Below, in pieces: positions 7,714 through 16,097 of a stretch of 64,000 nt of DNA. Both the position numbers and the translations under genes were made by a program. Source of the DNA: ELB16-189 sp018266435. GTDB lineage: Bacteria > Bacteroidota > Bacteroidia > Cytophagales > Cyclobacteriaceae. The notes under the pieces were generated by a model, which did no database searches, was not told the DNA's origin, and saw nothing but the letters and a program-made list of their open reading frames with translations. Each line of letters opens with the position of its first letter. The stretch's first letter is position 1. The stretch spans positions 1,736,001 through 1,800,000 of the forward strand of contig CP126125.1 of assembly GCA_030123525.1 (NCBI GenBank). The letters are read 5' to 3'.

Positions 7714-8346
7714 ATGCCTCTCAACTCTTTTTATCAAAACGAACATCAAAGCGGCTGGGCAACCTGGCGAATTACCGAAACCGAAGAGCAACTGACCAGC
7801 CCAGTCATTGGTTCTCCACCGCCAGAAATTACCAATGAGCGCAAGCGGCTAGAGTGGTTGGCCGGTCGGCACATAGCCATGACACTTTGCAATCATTTAG
7901 GATTGCGGTACTTCGGCATCAGAAAAAATGAATTGGGTAAGCCGTTTTTAGAAAAGTATGCGCACCACATTTCATTGTCACATTCATTTCCGTACGTGGC
8001 TGTTCAAATTGATCGAGAGTGCGCAGTAGGTGTTGACCTGGAGCAACCCCGCGAAAAACTTTTGGCAGTTGCTCCGCGTATCTTGTCTTCTTCAGAATTA
8101 GTTAATGCCGGAAAAGATATTACAAAACTCTGTGTGTACTGGTGTGCCAAAGAAGCCATGTTTAAAATACAAGGCAAAGGAGGATTGTATTTTTCTAAAC
8201 ACCTGAAAGTAGAACCATTTGAGTTAAGTGAGACCGGAAGCCTGGCCGGAACAATCGTAGATGAAACAAAACGACTGCCGGTTAACCTCAATTATCAGGT
8301 TAGCAAAGAGTATGTGCTGGTGACAGGAAAACAAATCGGATCATGA
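7714..8346 (+). CDS. 4'-phosphopantetheinyl transferase superfamily protein
   Basis: This enzyme would move 4'-phosphopantetheine from coenzyme A to a serine of a carrier protein. The 210-residue length and motifs fit the Sfp/EntD type: KPFLEKYAHHISLSHSF (with the SHS), GVDLE (106-110) carrying magnesium-binding acids, and W143 with KEAMFK (146-151). It may serve as the holo-ACP synthase, with AcpP (gene at 33805) as substrate; no AcpS-type gene is seen here. This is inference. A decayed toxin module lies just downstream. Confidence 0.87.
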   Translation: MPLNSFYQNEHQSGWATWRITETEEQLTSPVIGSPPPEITNERKRLEWLAGRHIAMTLCNHLGLRYFGIRKNELGKPFLEKYAHHISLSHSFPYVAVQIDRECAVGVDLEQPREKLLAVAPRILSSSELVNAGKDITKLCVYWCAKEAMFKIQGKGGLYFSKHLKVEPFELSETGSLAGTIVDETKRLPVNLNYQVSKEYVLVTGKQIGS

Positions 8347-8407
8347 GTTGACTGAACATGCTCCGACCTGAAATTTTATTATATTGAACTATAATTTGAC
8401 AAGAGAC

Positions 8408-8620
8408 ATGACCAGAAAAGCATTGATAAAAAAATGGTTAAGAACCTTTCCTAAACCCCTGATGGCAGAGTAAAGGAATTGTATGATTTTGTTGAGTTTT
8501 TTTATTGAGTATTTAAAGAATAGATCGAATGCCTACGGAGGAGATTCAGCAACGGTGGCAGAGCTAGTGCGTTCCAACTTCTATCCGAAGAAGAGGATGT
8601 TTATGCCGTAGCGATTTAAA
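8408..8620 (+). pseudogene. Decayed DUF2281-type antitoxin
   Basis: The ATG at 8408 opens MTRKALIKK, then the frame shifts in a run of A (about 8429-8435). In the +1 frame the text continues MVKNLS, a stop, then PDGRVKELYDFVEFF, which is the DUF2281 antitoxin signature. The end reads LLSEEEDVYAV (stop at 8618-8620), the usual C-terminal motif of these proteins. At least one frameshift and several stops mean no antitoxin can be made. The remnant sits right before its toxin partner at 8632, as in intact pairs. Confidence 0.8.
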
Positions 8621-8631
8621 TAAAAAAATAA

Positions 8632-8916
8632 ATGAATACAGGAGACATAGTTCTTATCCCATTTCCATGTACAAACTTATCAGACGCAAAAAACAAACCA
8701 TCACCTATTTTAGCGAAAGGAGAAAATGATCGTATTATTTCATTTATCACGACACAATTGAAATGGCAGGAGGCAAATCTCAGAAATGATTCTTTTCGGG
8801 GAGACGGTTTAAAGCGATCGTTCCCGATTCGTCATCATAAGCTGGCAGCCAAAGACAGGGCATTGGTTATGGAGTGGCCCGGTACACTAAAGTATAGCGT
8901 TATAAAAACCTGTTGA
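8632..8916 (+). pseudogene. PemK/MazF-family toxin remnant, orphaned
   Basis: MNTGDIVLIPFPCTNLSDAK is the typical start of a PemK/MazF-type mRNA interferase, and SFITTQLKWQEANL matches the middle of the same subfamily. The 94-residue frame is a little short; after LKYSVIKTC it stops where members usually go on for about 10-15 residues. The conserved R-P-A of the second strand reads K-P-S. With the antitoxin gene destroyed, the toxin is most likely inactive; an open but decaying frame is the simplest reading. It could still be translated. Confidence 0.75.
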
Positions 8917-8952
8917 TTTGTAATGGCTTCATATTTTTAAACTGGAAACTAA

Positions 8953-10722
8953 ATGATTAAAAAAATTTCTTTACTAATTATCCCTTGCTTAATAAGTATC
9001 ACATTATTTGCTCAGGAAATCAGTCCTCGCTACGAATTGGTCAGGTTGAGCGATGCTGTAAATGATCGCTACAACCAGGTATCGCCCGTCATTTCTCCTG
9101 ATGGCAAAAACCTGTATTATTTTGTAAGCGACCATCCTGAAAACACATACGGAAAAGTAAACAGCCAGGATATTTGGGTTTCCACACTCGATGAAAAAGG
9201 CAATTGGAGCAAGGGCAAACACATGGGCACGCCTTTTAATCAAAACCGTTTCAACCAGGTTTTTAACTTCATGCCCGATGGCTCGCTGTTCATTCGCGGA
9301 GGGCGCTCAAAAAACGATCCCGGATTTTCACTGGTGAGTTTGTCTGGAAGTTGGCGCGAACTGCGCGTGGTTGATTTTGATAAAATGTACAAAGGTATTT
9401 TTTATGGTGCGACACTTTCGGGCGATGGTCGCCACATGATCATTTATTTTTCAGAAAAAGCAGGTGACCGCTCCAGCGATCTATACCTGAGCAACCTTCA
9501 GCCCGATGGCTATTTTTCCAAACCGGTGAAACTCAAAATCAGTTCGGCTGCCGATGATTTTGCGCCCTTTATCGGGCCTGACCAAAAAACACTCTTCTTT
9601 GCTACCAACCGCTATAACAAAGACCGGGTAGGGGGCATTGATGTTTACCGTTGCACTCGTTTAGATGACACTTGGGAAAACTGGAGCGATCCTGCCAACT
9701 TGGGAAGAGCGATTAATACTCCGTCAGATGATGCTTACTTTTCCATCGATGAGAAGGGAAATATTTTCACGGCCCGTGCAGGAGCTTCAATAGATGGAGG
9801 GAATTTTGATTTGTTGATTTTGAAGCCACGCAATGTACACGTACTCATTGCCGGCACGGTGTTCAACCAAAAAACCAGACAACCAATCAATGGAGCCTCA
9901 GTAGAAATAACCTACAAAGATCAAAAGCAACCGACTACACTGAAAACTCCCACCAGCGGAAGGTTTGACAGTAAGTTGCCTGAAGTGGATGGGTTTTCTG
10001 TTTCGGCAAGTGCCAATGGATTTGTTCCGGCCAACAATGATTATAAAGTGCCCAGGCTGGTACGTGACACCACGATGCACATTGAAATTTATCTCACCCC
10101 CATTGCAAAACAGTTAATGTTAGCCGGAGATGTAATTGATAAAAAAACAAATAGTAAAATTCCTGCATCAAAAATTAACATCAGCACAAAAGAAAATCCG
10201 ACTCCGTTACTGCCGGCCACAGCAGGCGGCAGTTATTCGCAAGATATCCCCGGCTTGGGTTGGTACTTCTACAATGTTTCTGCCGAAGGCTACCTCAACT
10301 CCACCGACAGTGTGCAGGTGATTAATGAAAATGTAATACCGGTTAAGAAAAATATTTACATGACCAAGATTGAAGTGGGCGTAACGGTAAGGCTAAAAAA
10401 TATTTATTTTGATTTTGACAAAACCACCTTGAAAGAAGAATCATTTATTGAGTTAAACAAAGTAGTGGAACTTCTCAGGCAAAACCCTACCGTAGCCATC
10501 GAGATTGCCGGCCACACAGATGGCAAAGGCTCTGAGGCATATAACCTGACTCTATCGCAGGGCAGGTCACAATCGGTGGTTGATTACTTGGTGAGCCAAG
10601 GTATTGAATCTTCGAGGTTACAGGCACATGGCTATGGTAAGAGCAAACCGATTGATACGAATGATACCGATGAAGGCCGTGCCAACAATCGAAGGGTTGA
10701 ATTTACGGTGTTGAAAATGTGA
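8953..10722 (+). CDS. PD40 repeat and OmpA-domain envelope protein
   Basis: A 589-residue secreted protein. After a signal peptide (1-20, ending LFAQ) come PD40/WD40-like beta-propeller repeats (about 45-300; VISPDGKNLYYFVS, SSDLYLSNL, KTLFFATNR), two carboxypeptidase-regulatory-like beta domains (about 300-470), and a C-terminal OmpA domain (about 480-589) with YFDFDKTTL, IAGHTDGKG and NNRRVEF that should bind peptidoglycan. This layout is common in Bacteroidota outer-membrane and type IX secretion accessory proteins. It stands as a single gene, convergent with DUF2007. Confidence 0.85.
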   Translation: MIKKISLLIIPCLISITLFAQEISPRYELVRLSDAVNDRYNQVSPVISPDGKNLYYFVSDHPENTYGKVNSQDIWVSTLDEKGNWSKGKHMGTPFNQNRFNQVFNFMPDGSLFIRGGRSKNDPGFSLVSLSGSWRELRVVDFDKMYKGIFYGATLSGDGRHMIIYFSEKAGDRSSDLYLSNLQPDGYFSKPVKLKISSAADDFAPFIGPDQKTLFFATNRYNKDRVGGIDVYRCTRLDDTWENWSDPANLGRAINTPSDDAYFSIDEKGNIFTARAGASIDGGNFDLLILKPRNVHVLIAGTVFNQKTRQPINGASVEITYKDQKQPTTLKTPTSGRFDSKLPEVDGFSVSASANGFVPANNDYKVPRLVRDTTMHIEIYLTPIAKQLMLAGDVIDKKTNSKIPASKINISTKENPTPLLPATAGGSYSQDIPGLGWYFYNVSAEGYLNSTDSVQVINENVIPVKKNIYMTKIEVGVTVRLKNIYFDFDKTTLKEESFIELNKVVELLRQNPTVAIEIAGHTDGKGSEAYNLTLSQGRSQSVVDYLVSQGIESSRLQAHGYGKSKPIDTNDTDEGRANNRRVEFTVLKM

Positions 10723-10725
10723 GGG

Positions 10726-10953
10726 TTAGTTTACCTCATTCAAAATTTCTTTCACACGTCCGGCATCTTCGCGAAAAATGTGTAACCTCACCCCCGGAAA
10801 AATTCCTATGCGAAGCGGGTAAAGGCTGGTCAGGTTTTCATCAGTTAAAAAACAGGGAATACCGTAGGCGTCCAGTTTGGTCTTGGCTAAGTTGGCTTCC
10901 ACCACGGTACTGTAGGATTCAAATACAATTATTTTGTCTTCAAAGTCAGCCAT
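10726..10953 (-). CDS. DUF2007 family protein
   Basis: A 75-residue protein with the pattern of DUF2007 (putative signal-transducing protein): IIVFESYSTVVEANLAKTKLDAYGIPCFLTDEN, a ferredoxin-like half with a helix between two strands, then GIFPGVRLHIFREDAGRVKEIL. Members often regulate by binding small ligands or proteins, but roles are not established. It lies convergent with the OmpA-domain gene, with a 3-base gap between stops. Confidence 0.8.
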   Translation of the reverse strand: MADFEDKIIVFESYSTVVEANLAKTKLDAYGIPCFLTDENLTSLYPLRIGIFPGVRLHIFREDAGRVKEILNEVN

Positions 10954-11034
10954 TTTTCTAACACGATTATGTGATTTGTCCGGTGTATAAAACTACCATT
11001 CTTTGTTATTAAATTTTGAATCTAACCATCTTGT

Positions 11035-11745
11035 TTAGTTTTTTCTCCCGGTCTTTATTTTAGTTAAAGTTTCGCGCACGGCAAGGGCCGGCAGAGTAGT
11101 CTTGTTATTTTTGACAAACTCACTTACCTCTTTTCGGTAATACTTTACCATACTTCGCAAAATCCACGATACCGCTTTGGTGATCAATATCTCTCGTTCG
11201 TGCTGCAGCGAGCGTACCAGCGAGAAAGCAAAAGGCATTAGTTTTTCTTCTCTGCCCTGGGCAAGCGGCTGGCAGAGTAGCACAAGCGAAGCCCTCCTTT
11301 TATTGATGTTCTTACTGCGATTCAGCGCTACCAATATTTTTTTCCAATCATTCCACCGCGCGAGTATTTCTTCAGTTTTGAAATGGCCATAACAGAGAGC
11401 ATCTACTTCTGCCCATCCTTCGGCATGATTGAGCCATTGGTTGTAGCATGTAGGATTGAATTTGCCCCTGAGTTTTTTTCCATAATCCAGTAACAGCCCG
11501 GCCATCATCTTTTCGGTAGAGGAATTAGCCCTGACTAGTGCTGTAAGCAGCCCGATAAACTCTTTTTCTGAAATAGGTTGCTTCACAAGCCAAGCTTTGC
11601 CCACATTTCTCAGCTTGGGGATACTGATGGCATAGCGAGGGTTGGTATTTCCCAGGTAGCTATTCAAATACGTGTGTTGGGTGGGGGTTCCTGAGTTGTT
11701 AATAATAGCGGCCAGTAAATCCTGATGCAAGCGAGAAACGGGCAT
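11035..11745 (-). CDS. DNA alkylation repair (AlkD-like) HEAT-repeat protein
   Basis: This 236-residue, mostly helical protein matches AlkD-type glycosylases, which remove bulky or positively charged alkylated bases by grasping DNA in a groove of HEAT-like repeats. Recognisable pieces are ISIPKLRNVGKAWL near residue 40, LLDYGKKL, LNHAEGWAEVDALCYG with the W-x-x-x-D of the active-site groove, and SKNINKRRASLV and ITKAVSWILRSMVKYYRKEVSEFV in the C-terminal repeats. Activity is inferred from family. A tRNA gene lies divergently about 60 bases upstream. Confidence 0.82.
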   Translation of the reverse strand: MPVSRLHQDLLAAIINNSGTPTQHTYLNSYLGNTNPRYAISIPKLRNVGKAWLVKQPISEKEFIGLLTALVRANSSTEKMMAGLLLDYGKKLRGKFNPTCYNQWLNHAEGWAEVDALCYGHFKTEEILARWNDWKKILVALNRSKNINKRRASLVLLCQPLAQGREEKLMPFAFSLVRSLQHEREILITKAVSWILRSMVKYYRKEVSEFVKNNKTTLPALAVRETLTKIKTGRKN

Positions 11746-11778
11746 AAAACTATTTTTTAAGGATGTGATGCTTTCTCT

Positions 11779-11786
11779 TATTTTTG
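11779..11786 (+). promoter_or_regulatory. -7 promoter box of the tRNA-Arg gene
   Basis: TATTTTTG matches the Bacteroidota -7 consensus TAnnTTTG exactly and lies 18 bases before the first base of the tRNA, a good distance for a start about 6-8 bases downstream of the box. No convincing TTG is visible at the -33 position. Confidence 0.5.
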
Positions 11787-11804
11787 CACCGAAGTTAGTT
11801 TGCT

Positions 11805-11876
11805 GGCTCCGTAGTACAATGGATAGTATTTCAGATTCCGATTCTGAAGATGCAGGTTCGATTCCTGCCGGGGCTA
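11805..11876 (+). tRNA. tRNA-Arg (anticodon CCG)
   Basis: A complete 72-base cloverleaf. The acceptor stem pairs GGCTCCG with CGGGGCT (two G-T wobbles), discriminator A at 11876. The D stem is GTAC/GTAT, the anticodon stem TCAGA (11831-11835) with TCTGA (11843-11847), and the loop TTCCGAT gives anticodon CCG (11838-11840), reading CGG. The T arm is GCAGG/CCTGC around TTCGATT. CCA is not encoded. This is the only tRNA gene found in the window. Confidence 0.95.
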
Positions 11877-12140
11877 CTTTCTGCAGAACTGCTCAAATCT
11901 ACTAAGTTTTTCGCAAGCCACTGTTTCAAGCCGGCTGCACCAATGAAACACGATCGCGAATGCTGAAGGCCGAATGAAATACTCATGTTGATTTATGTAG
12001 TGGGTACTCAACGGGGCAACAGAATACAGCAGCATTTAGAGTACAGCTAATTGTATTGGTGGTAGATAAGACTGATGAGTGAGGCTTGCACCATCTATTA
12101 ATGCGTGTGTTTTGTTAACTTGCGATCAAATTTTTCAGTC

Positions 12141-13511
12141 ATGATTTACAACAACATTGTGGAGACCATTGGCAATACACCGATGGTTCGGTTAAATAAA
12201 TTAGCAAAAGGAATTGCCGGCACCCTGCTGGCCAAAGTAGAATACTTCAACCCCGGCAACAGTACCAAAGACCGGATGGCACTGAAAATGATCGAAGATG
12301 CTGAAAAAGACGGAAGGCTGAAACCGGGTGGCACTATCATCGAAGGTACTTCGGGTAATACGGGTATGGGCTTGGCGCTAACAGCCGTGGCAAAAGGATA
12401 CAAGTGCATTTTCACCATGGCCGATAAACAATCACAGGAAAAAATCAATATCCTCCGGGCTGTGGGTGCAGAAGTAGTCGTTTGCCCCACCAATGTAGAG
12501 CCAGATGACCCGCGTTCGTATTATTCAGTTGCCCGAAAACTCAACAAAGATATTCCCAATTCTATTTATCCTAATCAGTACGATAACCCATCCAATGCAA
12601 AAGCGCATTATGAAACAACCGGCCCGGAAATCTGGAATCAAACCGGTGGAAAGATTACGCATTATGTAGCTACCGTAGGAACGGGAGGCTCGATGTGTGG
12701 TACAGCCAAATTCTTAAAAGAAAAAAACCCGAACCTGATTGCGGTGGGAATTGATACATACGGTTCGGTCTTTAAAAAATACAAAGAGACAGGCATCTTC
12801 GACCGCAACGAAATTTACCCGTACCTCACCGAAGGTTTTGGTGAAGATATCTTACCCAAAAATGTTGACTTTGGTGTTATTGATCAGTTTATAAAAGTAA
12901 CTGACAAAGACGGAGCCATCATGGCGCGCAGAATGGCTCGCGAAGAAGGACTGTTTGTAGGTTGGAGCAGCGGCTCCGCATTGCACGGTGCGTTGGAGTA
13001 TAGCCGTGAACACTTAAAAAAAGATGACACTCTGGTGATTTTGTTGCCCGATCACGGTACCCGTTATCTCAACAAGGTGTATAACGATATGTGGATGAAA
13101 GACCACGGTTTTTTGGAAGAAAGGAATTTCTCTACCGCCCGAGAAATCATCATGAGTCGAAACGGAAAAGATCATTTATTTACCGTCAGCAAAAAATCAA
13201 CCATTGGAGAGGCTATCCGAACCATGAACAAAGAAGGGGTGGATCAGATGCCCGTGTTGGAAGGTAATGAGTTTGTAGGTAGTGTAACCACGGCCAGCCT
13301 GATCGAAAAAATTATCAGCGACCCCAACCTGAAAGATAAAATGGTAGGTGAGATCATGGATGCGCCTATGCAGGTGATTGCGATTGATACTACGCTTGAT
13401 GTGTTATCATCCATGCTGAACAAAAATAACCGGGCACTGCTGGTGCGCGATGAAAAAGAAAAGGCACACATCATTACTCAGCACGATGTGCTGAGAGCGA
13501 TGACGGCATAA
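12141..13511 (+). CDS. Cystathionine beta-synthase with C-terminal CBS domains
   Basis: A PLP enzyme joining serine and homocysteine into cystathionine, or acting as an O-acetylserine sulfhydrylase. The fold-type II core (1-330) has the PLP lysine in NSTKDR (K43), the substrate loop GTSGNTGMG (69-77) and the phosphate loop GTGGSMCG near 180. Two CBS motifs (about 340-456) follow, as in eukaryotic cystathionine beta-synthases. The frame opens at 12105, but the ATG at 12141 starts MIYNNIVETIGNTPMV in the canonical way. A TTAACTTGC box lies at about 12115. The 264-base gap before it shows nothing else recognisable. Confidence 0.88.
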   Translation: MIYNNIVETIGNTPMVRLNKLAKGIAGTLLAKVEYFNPGNSTKDRMALKMIEDAEKDGRLKPGGTIIEGTSGNTGMGLALTAVAKGYKCIFTMADKQSQEKINILRAVGAEVVVCPTNVEPDDPRSYYSVARKLNKDIPNSIYPNQYDNPSNAKAHYETTGPEIWNQTGGKITHYVATVGTGGSMCGTAKFLKEKNPNLIAVGIDTYGSVFKKYKETGIFDRNEIYPYLTEGFGEDILPKNVDFGVIDQFIKVTDKDGAIMARRMAREEGLFVGWSSGSALHGALEYSREHLKKDDTLVILLPDHGTRYLNKVYNDMWMKDHGFLEERNFSTAREIIMSRNGKDHLFTVSKKSTIGEAIRTMNKEGVDQMPVLEGNEFVGSVTTASLIEKIISDPNLKDKMVGEIMDAPMQVIAIDTTLDVLSSMLNKNNRALLVRDEKEKAHIITQHDVLRAMTA

Positions 13512-13514
13512 AAA

Positions 13515-14618
13515 TTAATTCTTAACAAACTCTATTTCTACTCGGTCGTTGTATTGTGCCAGGTTTCCCTCTTCAGGGTAAATCGGCACCCGGCCGCCTT
13601 CGCCCTTGGTGAAGATGCGTTGGGCATTTATTCCCTGTGAGGCGAGATACCCTTTCACCGATTCGGCACGGGCTTCCGATAATTTTTTGGATGAAATTTT
13701 TCCGTGCTGGTTATTTTTATAGTCCATGGAGAAATACGTGACGCTGGTGCCAAGGGTGTAGGCATCACGATCTTGCTTGCCGTTGCAATACCCATAAATT
13801 TTTATTTTGTAACGAGGATTTTCTTTCAGCAAATTAACCAACTCATCCAATTCACCTTGTGATACGGGCCGCATGATGGAAGTATTGGCGAAAAAATGCA
13901 CGTTGTTGAAATCAACGTAGTCGCCTGCTCGCGCCTTGTCTAACTCAAGGGTTATGATGGATTCATTTTTCGGACCGGTTTCGATGGGCGGGTTGTTGTA
14001 CAAAAAAATAAGACTGCTTTGCCGGAAGCCGGCCAGCATGGCAGAAAGGTTGAATGCTCCGCGTGAGTTGGCGGGTTGATCAATATAAATGACTTGGCCA
14101 CTCCTCACCAGTCGATACTGATTGGATCCGGCCTCCTGTAGTTGAAGGTTACCAAATAATTCTTTACCATCGGCTTTACTCACTACTCTGAAGTAAAATG
14201 GCTTTCCTTTGGGAGGTACTTTTTTTGAAGCAGACGAATCTGTTTTTGGTGGAGTAATTTTGTCCGGCTCTTTTTTAACGACAGGCGTTTCGGTGGGCGG
14301 TAGCGAAGTTGGCTTGATTACGTCAGGTTCTTTTGCCGGCACTTGCGGGAGAGCAACTGGTTCTTTTTTGGGTTCAACCTTTTCGATTGGGTTGGTTTCT
14401 ATCTTTTTTTCTTTCGGTGAAATGGCCGGCTTACTTTCTATTTTTTCTGTGGAAGCAACCGAAGGTAACCTGTCATTTTTAGGTTCCGGCTTAGGAACAA
14501 TCACCACACTGTCTTTTTTGGAAACGGGTTGTTCATTTTTTGTTTTTGATGTGCAGGAAAATAACAATCCCAACGCAACTGCGAGTGAACAAAAAATCTT
14601 TACATTCTCTAACAGCAT
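13515..14618 (-). CDS. OmpA-domain lipoprotein with a proline/lysine-rich linker
   Basis: A 367-residue lipoprotein: the signal ends at a lipobox LLFSC (about 18-22), so it should be anchored in a membrane. A long low-complexity linker rich in P, K, E and S (about 25-135) leads to a small beta domain (140-240), then an OmpA-like peptidoglycan-binding domain with YVDFNNVHFFANTS, YKIKIYGYCNG and NDRVEIEF at the end. It is a paralogue of the protein upstream (14627-15808) and follows it after 8 bases. The linker length suits spanning the periplasm. Confidence 0.8.
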   Translation of the reverse strand: MLLENVKIFCSLAVALGLLFSCTSKTKNEQPVSKKDSVVIVPKPEPKNDRLPSVASTEKIESKPAISPKEKKIETNPIEKVEPKKEPVALPQVPAKEPDVIKPTSLPPTETPVVKKEPDKITPPKTDSSASKKVPPKGKPFYFRVVSKADGKELFGNLQLQEAGSNQYRLVRSGQVIYIDQPANSRGAFNLSAMLAGFRQSSLIFLYNNPPIETGPKNESIITLELDKARAGDYVDFNNVHFFANTSIMRPVSQGELDELVNLLKENPRYKIKIYGYCNGKQDRDAYTLGTSVTYFSMDYKNNQHGKISSKKLSEARAESVKGYLASQGINAQRIFTKGEGGRVPIYPEEGNLAQYNDRVEIEFVKN

Positions 14619-14626
14619 ACTTCGGA

Positions 14627-15808
14627 TTAATTTTTGGTAAACTCAATTTCAACCCGATCGTTGTATTGACCCAATGACCCGCCTTCCGGGTAAAGCGGCA
14701 CTTTGCCGCCTTCACCTTTGGTGGAAATGCGCGAAGCATCAATCCCTTGTTGTACCAGATACGCCTTTACGGTTTCGGCCCGTGCCAGCGAAAGTTCTTT
14801 CGATGAAATCTTTCCGCGTTTGTTCAGAGTTGGGTCAACAGCAAAAAAATTAGTGCCGGTGCCCAGCGTGGTGGCATCTCGCTCGCGTGTGCCGTTGCAG
14901 TGCCCGTAGATTTTAATTTTGTATTTCAAATTTTCCTTCATCAGGGTTACCAACCCATCCAGTTCGTCTTGCGATTCGGGTTTGAGCAGGGAAGAGTTGG
15001 TAATGAAGTGCACGTTGTTGAAATCAATGTAGTCGCCCCGGCTTGCTTTTTCTAACGTAAGCGTAACCACATTTTCGTTGTCTTTTCCTTTTTCAAATGA
15101 GTTGTCGTTGTAAGGAAAGGAAATGCTGCTCTGCTTATAACCCGGCACTTGGGCGGTTACTGTGTATTCTCCTCTGGTATTTTTTGGTGTTTCCAGGTAA
15201 GTTACATCGCCCAATTTAACCAACTGAAACTGGGTGGCATTCTTAGCCTCTTGTACATGCACGGTGCCGGTCAACTCTTTTCCTTCTTTACTCATGGCTT
15301 TGAAGTAAAACGGTTTGCCCAAAGGCTTTTTAACTTCTACCGGTTTGGGTAGCTCTTTTTTTACGAGTGCCGAAGAATCCACTTTTGGAGTTTCAATCAC
15401 CGGTTCTTTAATGGGTTCTTGAACAGGCGGAACTTCAATCACCGGTTGGCCAGGTTGCTCTTTGGGCATTTCTTTGATTGCTTCCTGCGCGGGTTCACCG
15501 GTTTCTAGTTTTCCTATAAAGACCCAGGCATCTTTGTAGATGGTTTCAACTTTAGTTTTGATTAAGAGATTGAACGCATCTTTTTTTATGTCGGTATCCA
15601 AAATGTACACGTAATAAAGAGACCGCGAAGCCCGCAGGGCATAATGTGCTTCAAAGCTATTTTTGGCTGCAGAGGCAGTAAAACGAGAGGCATTGTCCTT
15701 TGAACGAAACGCCCCGACCACTACATAATACCTTTTTTCTTGCGCAATTGACTGTAGGCTGGCGAAAATCAGTACAACCGATACCAAAGAAAATTTTAAT
15801 GGGGTCAT
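14627..15808 (-). CDS. SPOR-like and OmpA-domain envelope protein
   Basis: A 393-residue secreted protein. After a signal peptide (1-22, ending SIAQ) comes a SPOR-like segment, KRYYVVVGAFRSKDNASRF (about 25-100), a type of domain that binds glycan strands of septal peptidoglycan. A Pro/Glu/Lys-rich linker (105-165), a beta domain and an OmpA domain (IDFNNVHFITNSS, KIKIYGHCNG, NDRVEIEF) follow. The last 240 residues align with the neighbour 13515-14618, marking a tandem duplication. Both are on the minus strand, and this gene is the first of the pair. Confidence 0.8.
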   Translation of the reverse strand: MTPLKFSLVSVVLIFASLQSIAQEKRYYVVVGAFRSKDNASRFTASAAKNSFEAHYALRASRSLYYVYILDTDIKKDAFNLLIKTKVETIYKDAWVFIGKLETGEPAQEAIKEMPKEQPGQPVIEVPPVQEPIKEPVIETPKVDSSALVKKELPKPVEVKKPLGKPFYFKAMSKEGKELTGTVHVQEAKNATQFQLVKLGDVTYLETPKNTRGEYTVTAQVPGYKQSSISFPYNDNSFEKGKDNENVVTLTLEKASRGDYIDFNNVHFITNSSLLKPESQDELDGLVTLMKENLKYKIKIYGHCNGTRERDATTLGTGTNFFAVDPTLNKRGKISSKELSLARAETVKAYLVQQGIDASRISTKGEGGKVPLYPEGGSLGQYNDRVEIEFTKN

Positions 15809-15881
15809 TATCAGGTGCGTTTTCTATTTCAATATTAAAGATAATTTTTTGAATTGTGAGAATTAGTCTTTGGCTCTCCCA

Positions 15882-15973
15882 GCCTGATTTTCAGGCCTCA
15901 AAATCACCTTTCGCAAAGTGCGATTTTGTTTTTTTGTTATGGCAAAGCTCCCTTCCTGTGCTTGAACTTTGCG
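15882..15973 (+). other. Structured intergenic segment with three hairpins, one terminator-like
   Basis: In the 289-base divergent gap before the sigma factor lie GCCTGA/TCAGGC (15882-15896), then AAAATC (15900-15905) with GATTTT (15922-15927) plus an inner CTTT/AAAG, followed by seven T (15929-15935), and then GCAAAG (15942-15947) with CTTTGC (15967-15972). CGCAAAGT (15912-15919) can instead pair with ACTTTGCG (15966-15973), so the terminator-like and downstream structures exclude one another. This could be a small RNA end or an attenuator; no open frame is present. Confidence 0.45.
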
Positions 15974-16073
15974 TACGGGGATAATAACTTGAGCGGAGGC
16001 TCTCTAGCCCGCTAATTTAGATGGCAAAAAACAAAGCATAAAAAATCCATCGTTAGCAGTAACAACTCTTTTG

Positions 16074-16081
16074 TATTTTCG
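16074..16081 (+). promoter_or_regulatory. Possible -7 box of the sigma factor operon
   Basis: TATTTTCG resembles the -7 box (TAnnTTTG with one change). It stands 16 bases before the ATG at 16098, giving a leader of around 10 bases. The same TAnnTTCG form occurs before the IscA-like gene (4789-4796). No strong -33 TTG is present. Confidence 0.35.
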
Positions 16082-16097
16082 TCTGGCTATTGAAACG

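Noticed and set aside
12000..12140. Possible riboswitch or T-box leader before the cystathionine beta-synthase gene
   Set aside because: The gap shows no SAM-riboswitch core, T-box sequence or attenuator hairpin with T-tract; only a promoter-like TTAACTTGC stretch is visible.
14209..14640. 143-codon frame on the plus strand inside the OmpA lipoprotein gene
   Set aside because: It is the antisense of the low-complexity Pro/Lys/Glu linker, whose composition removes stop codons. The protein sequence is a monotone Gly/Ser/Phe mix with no motif.
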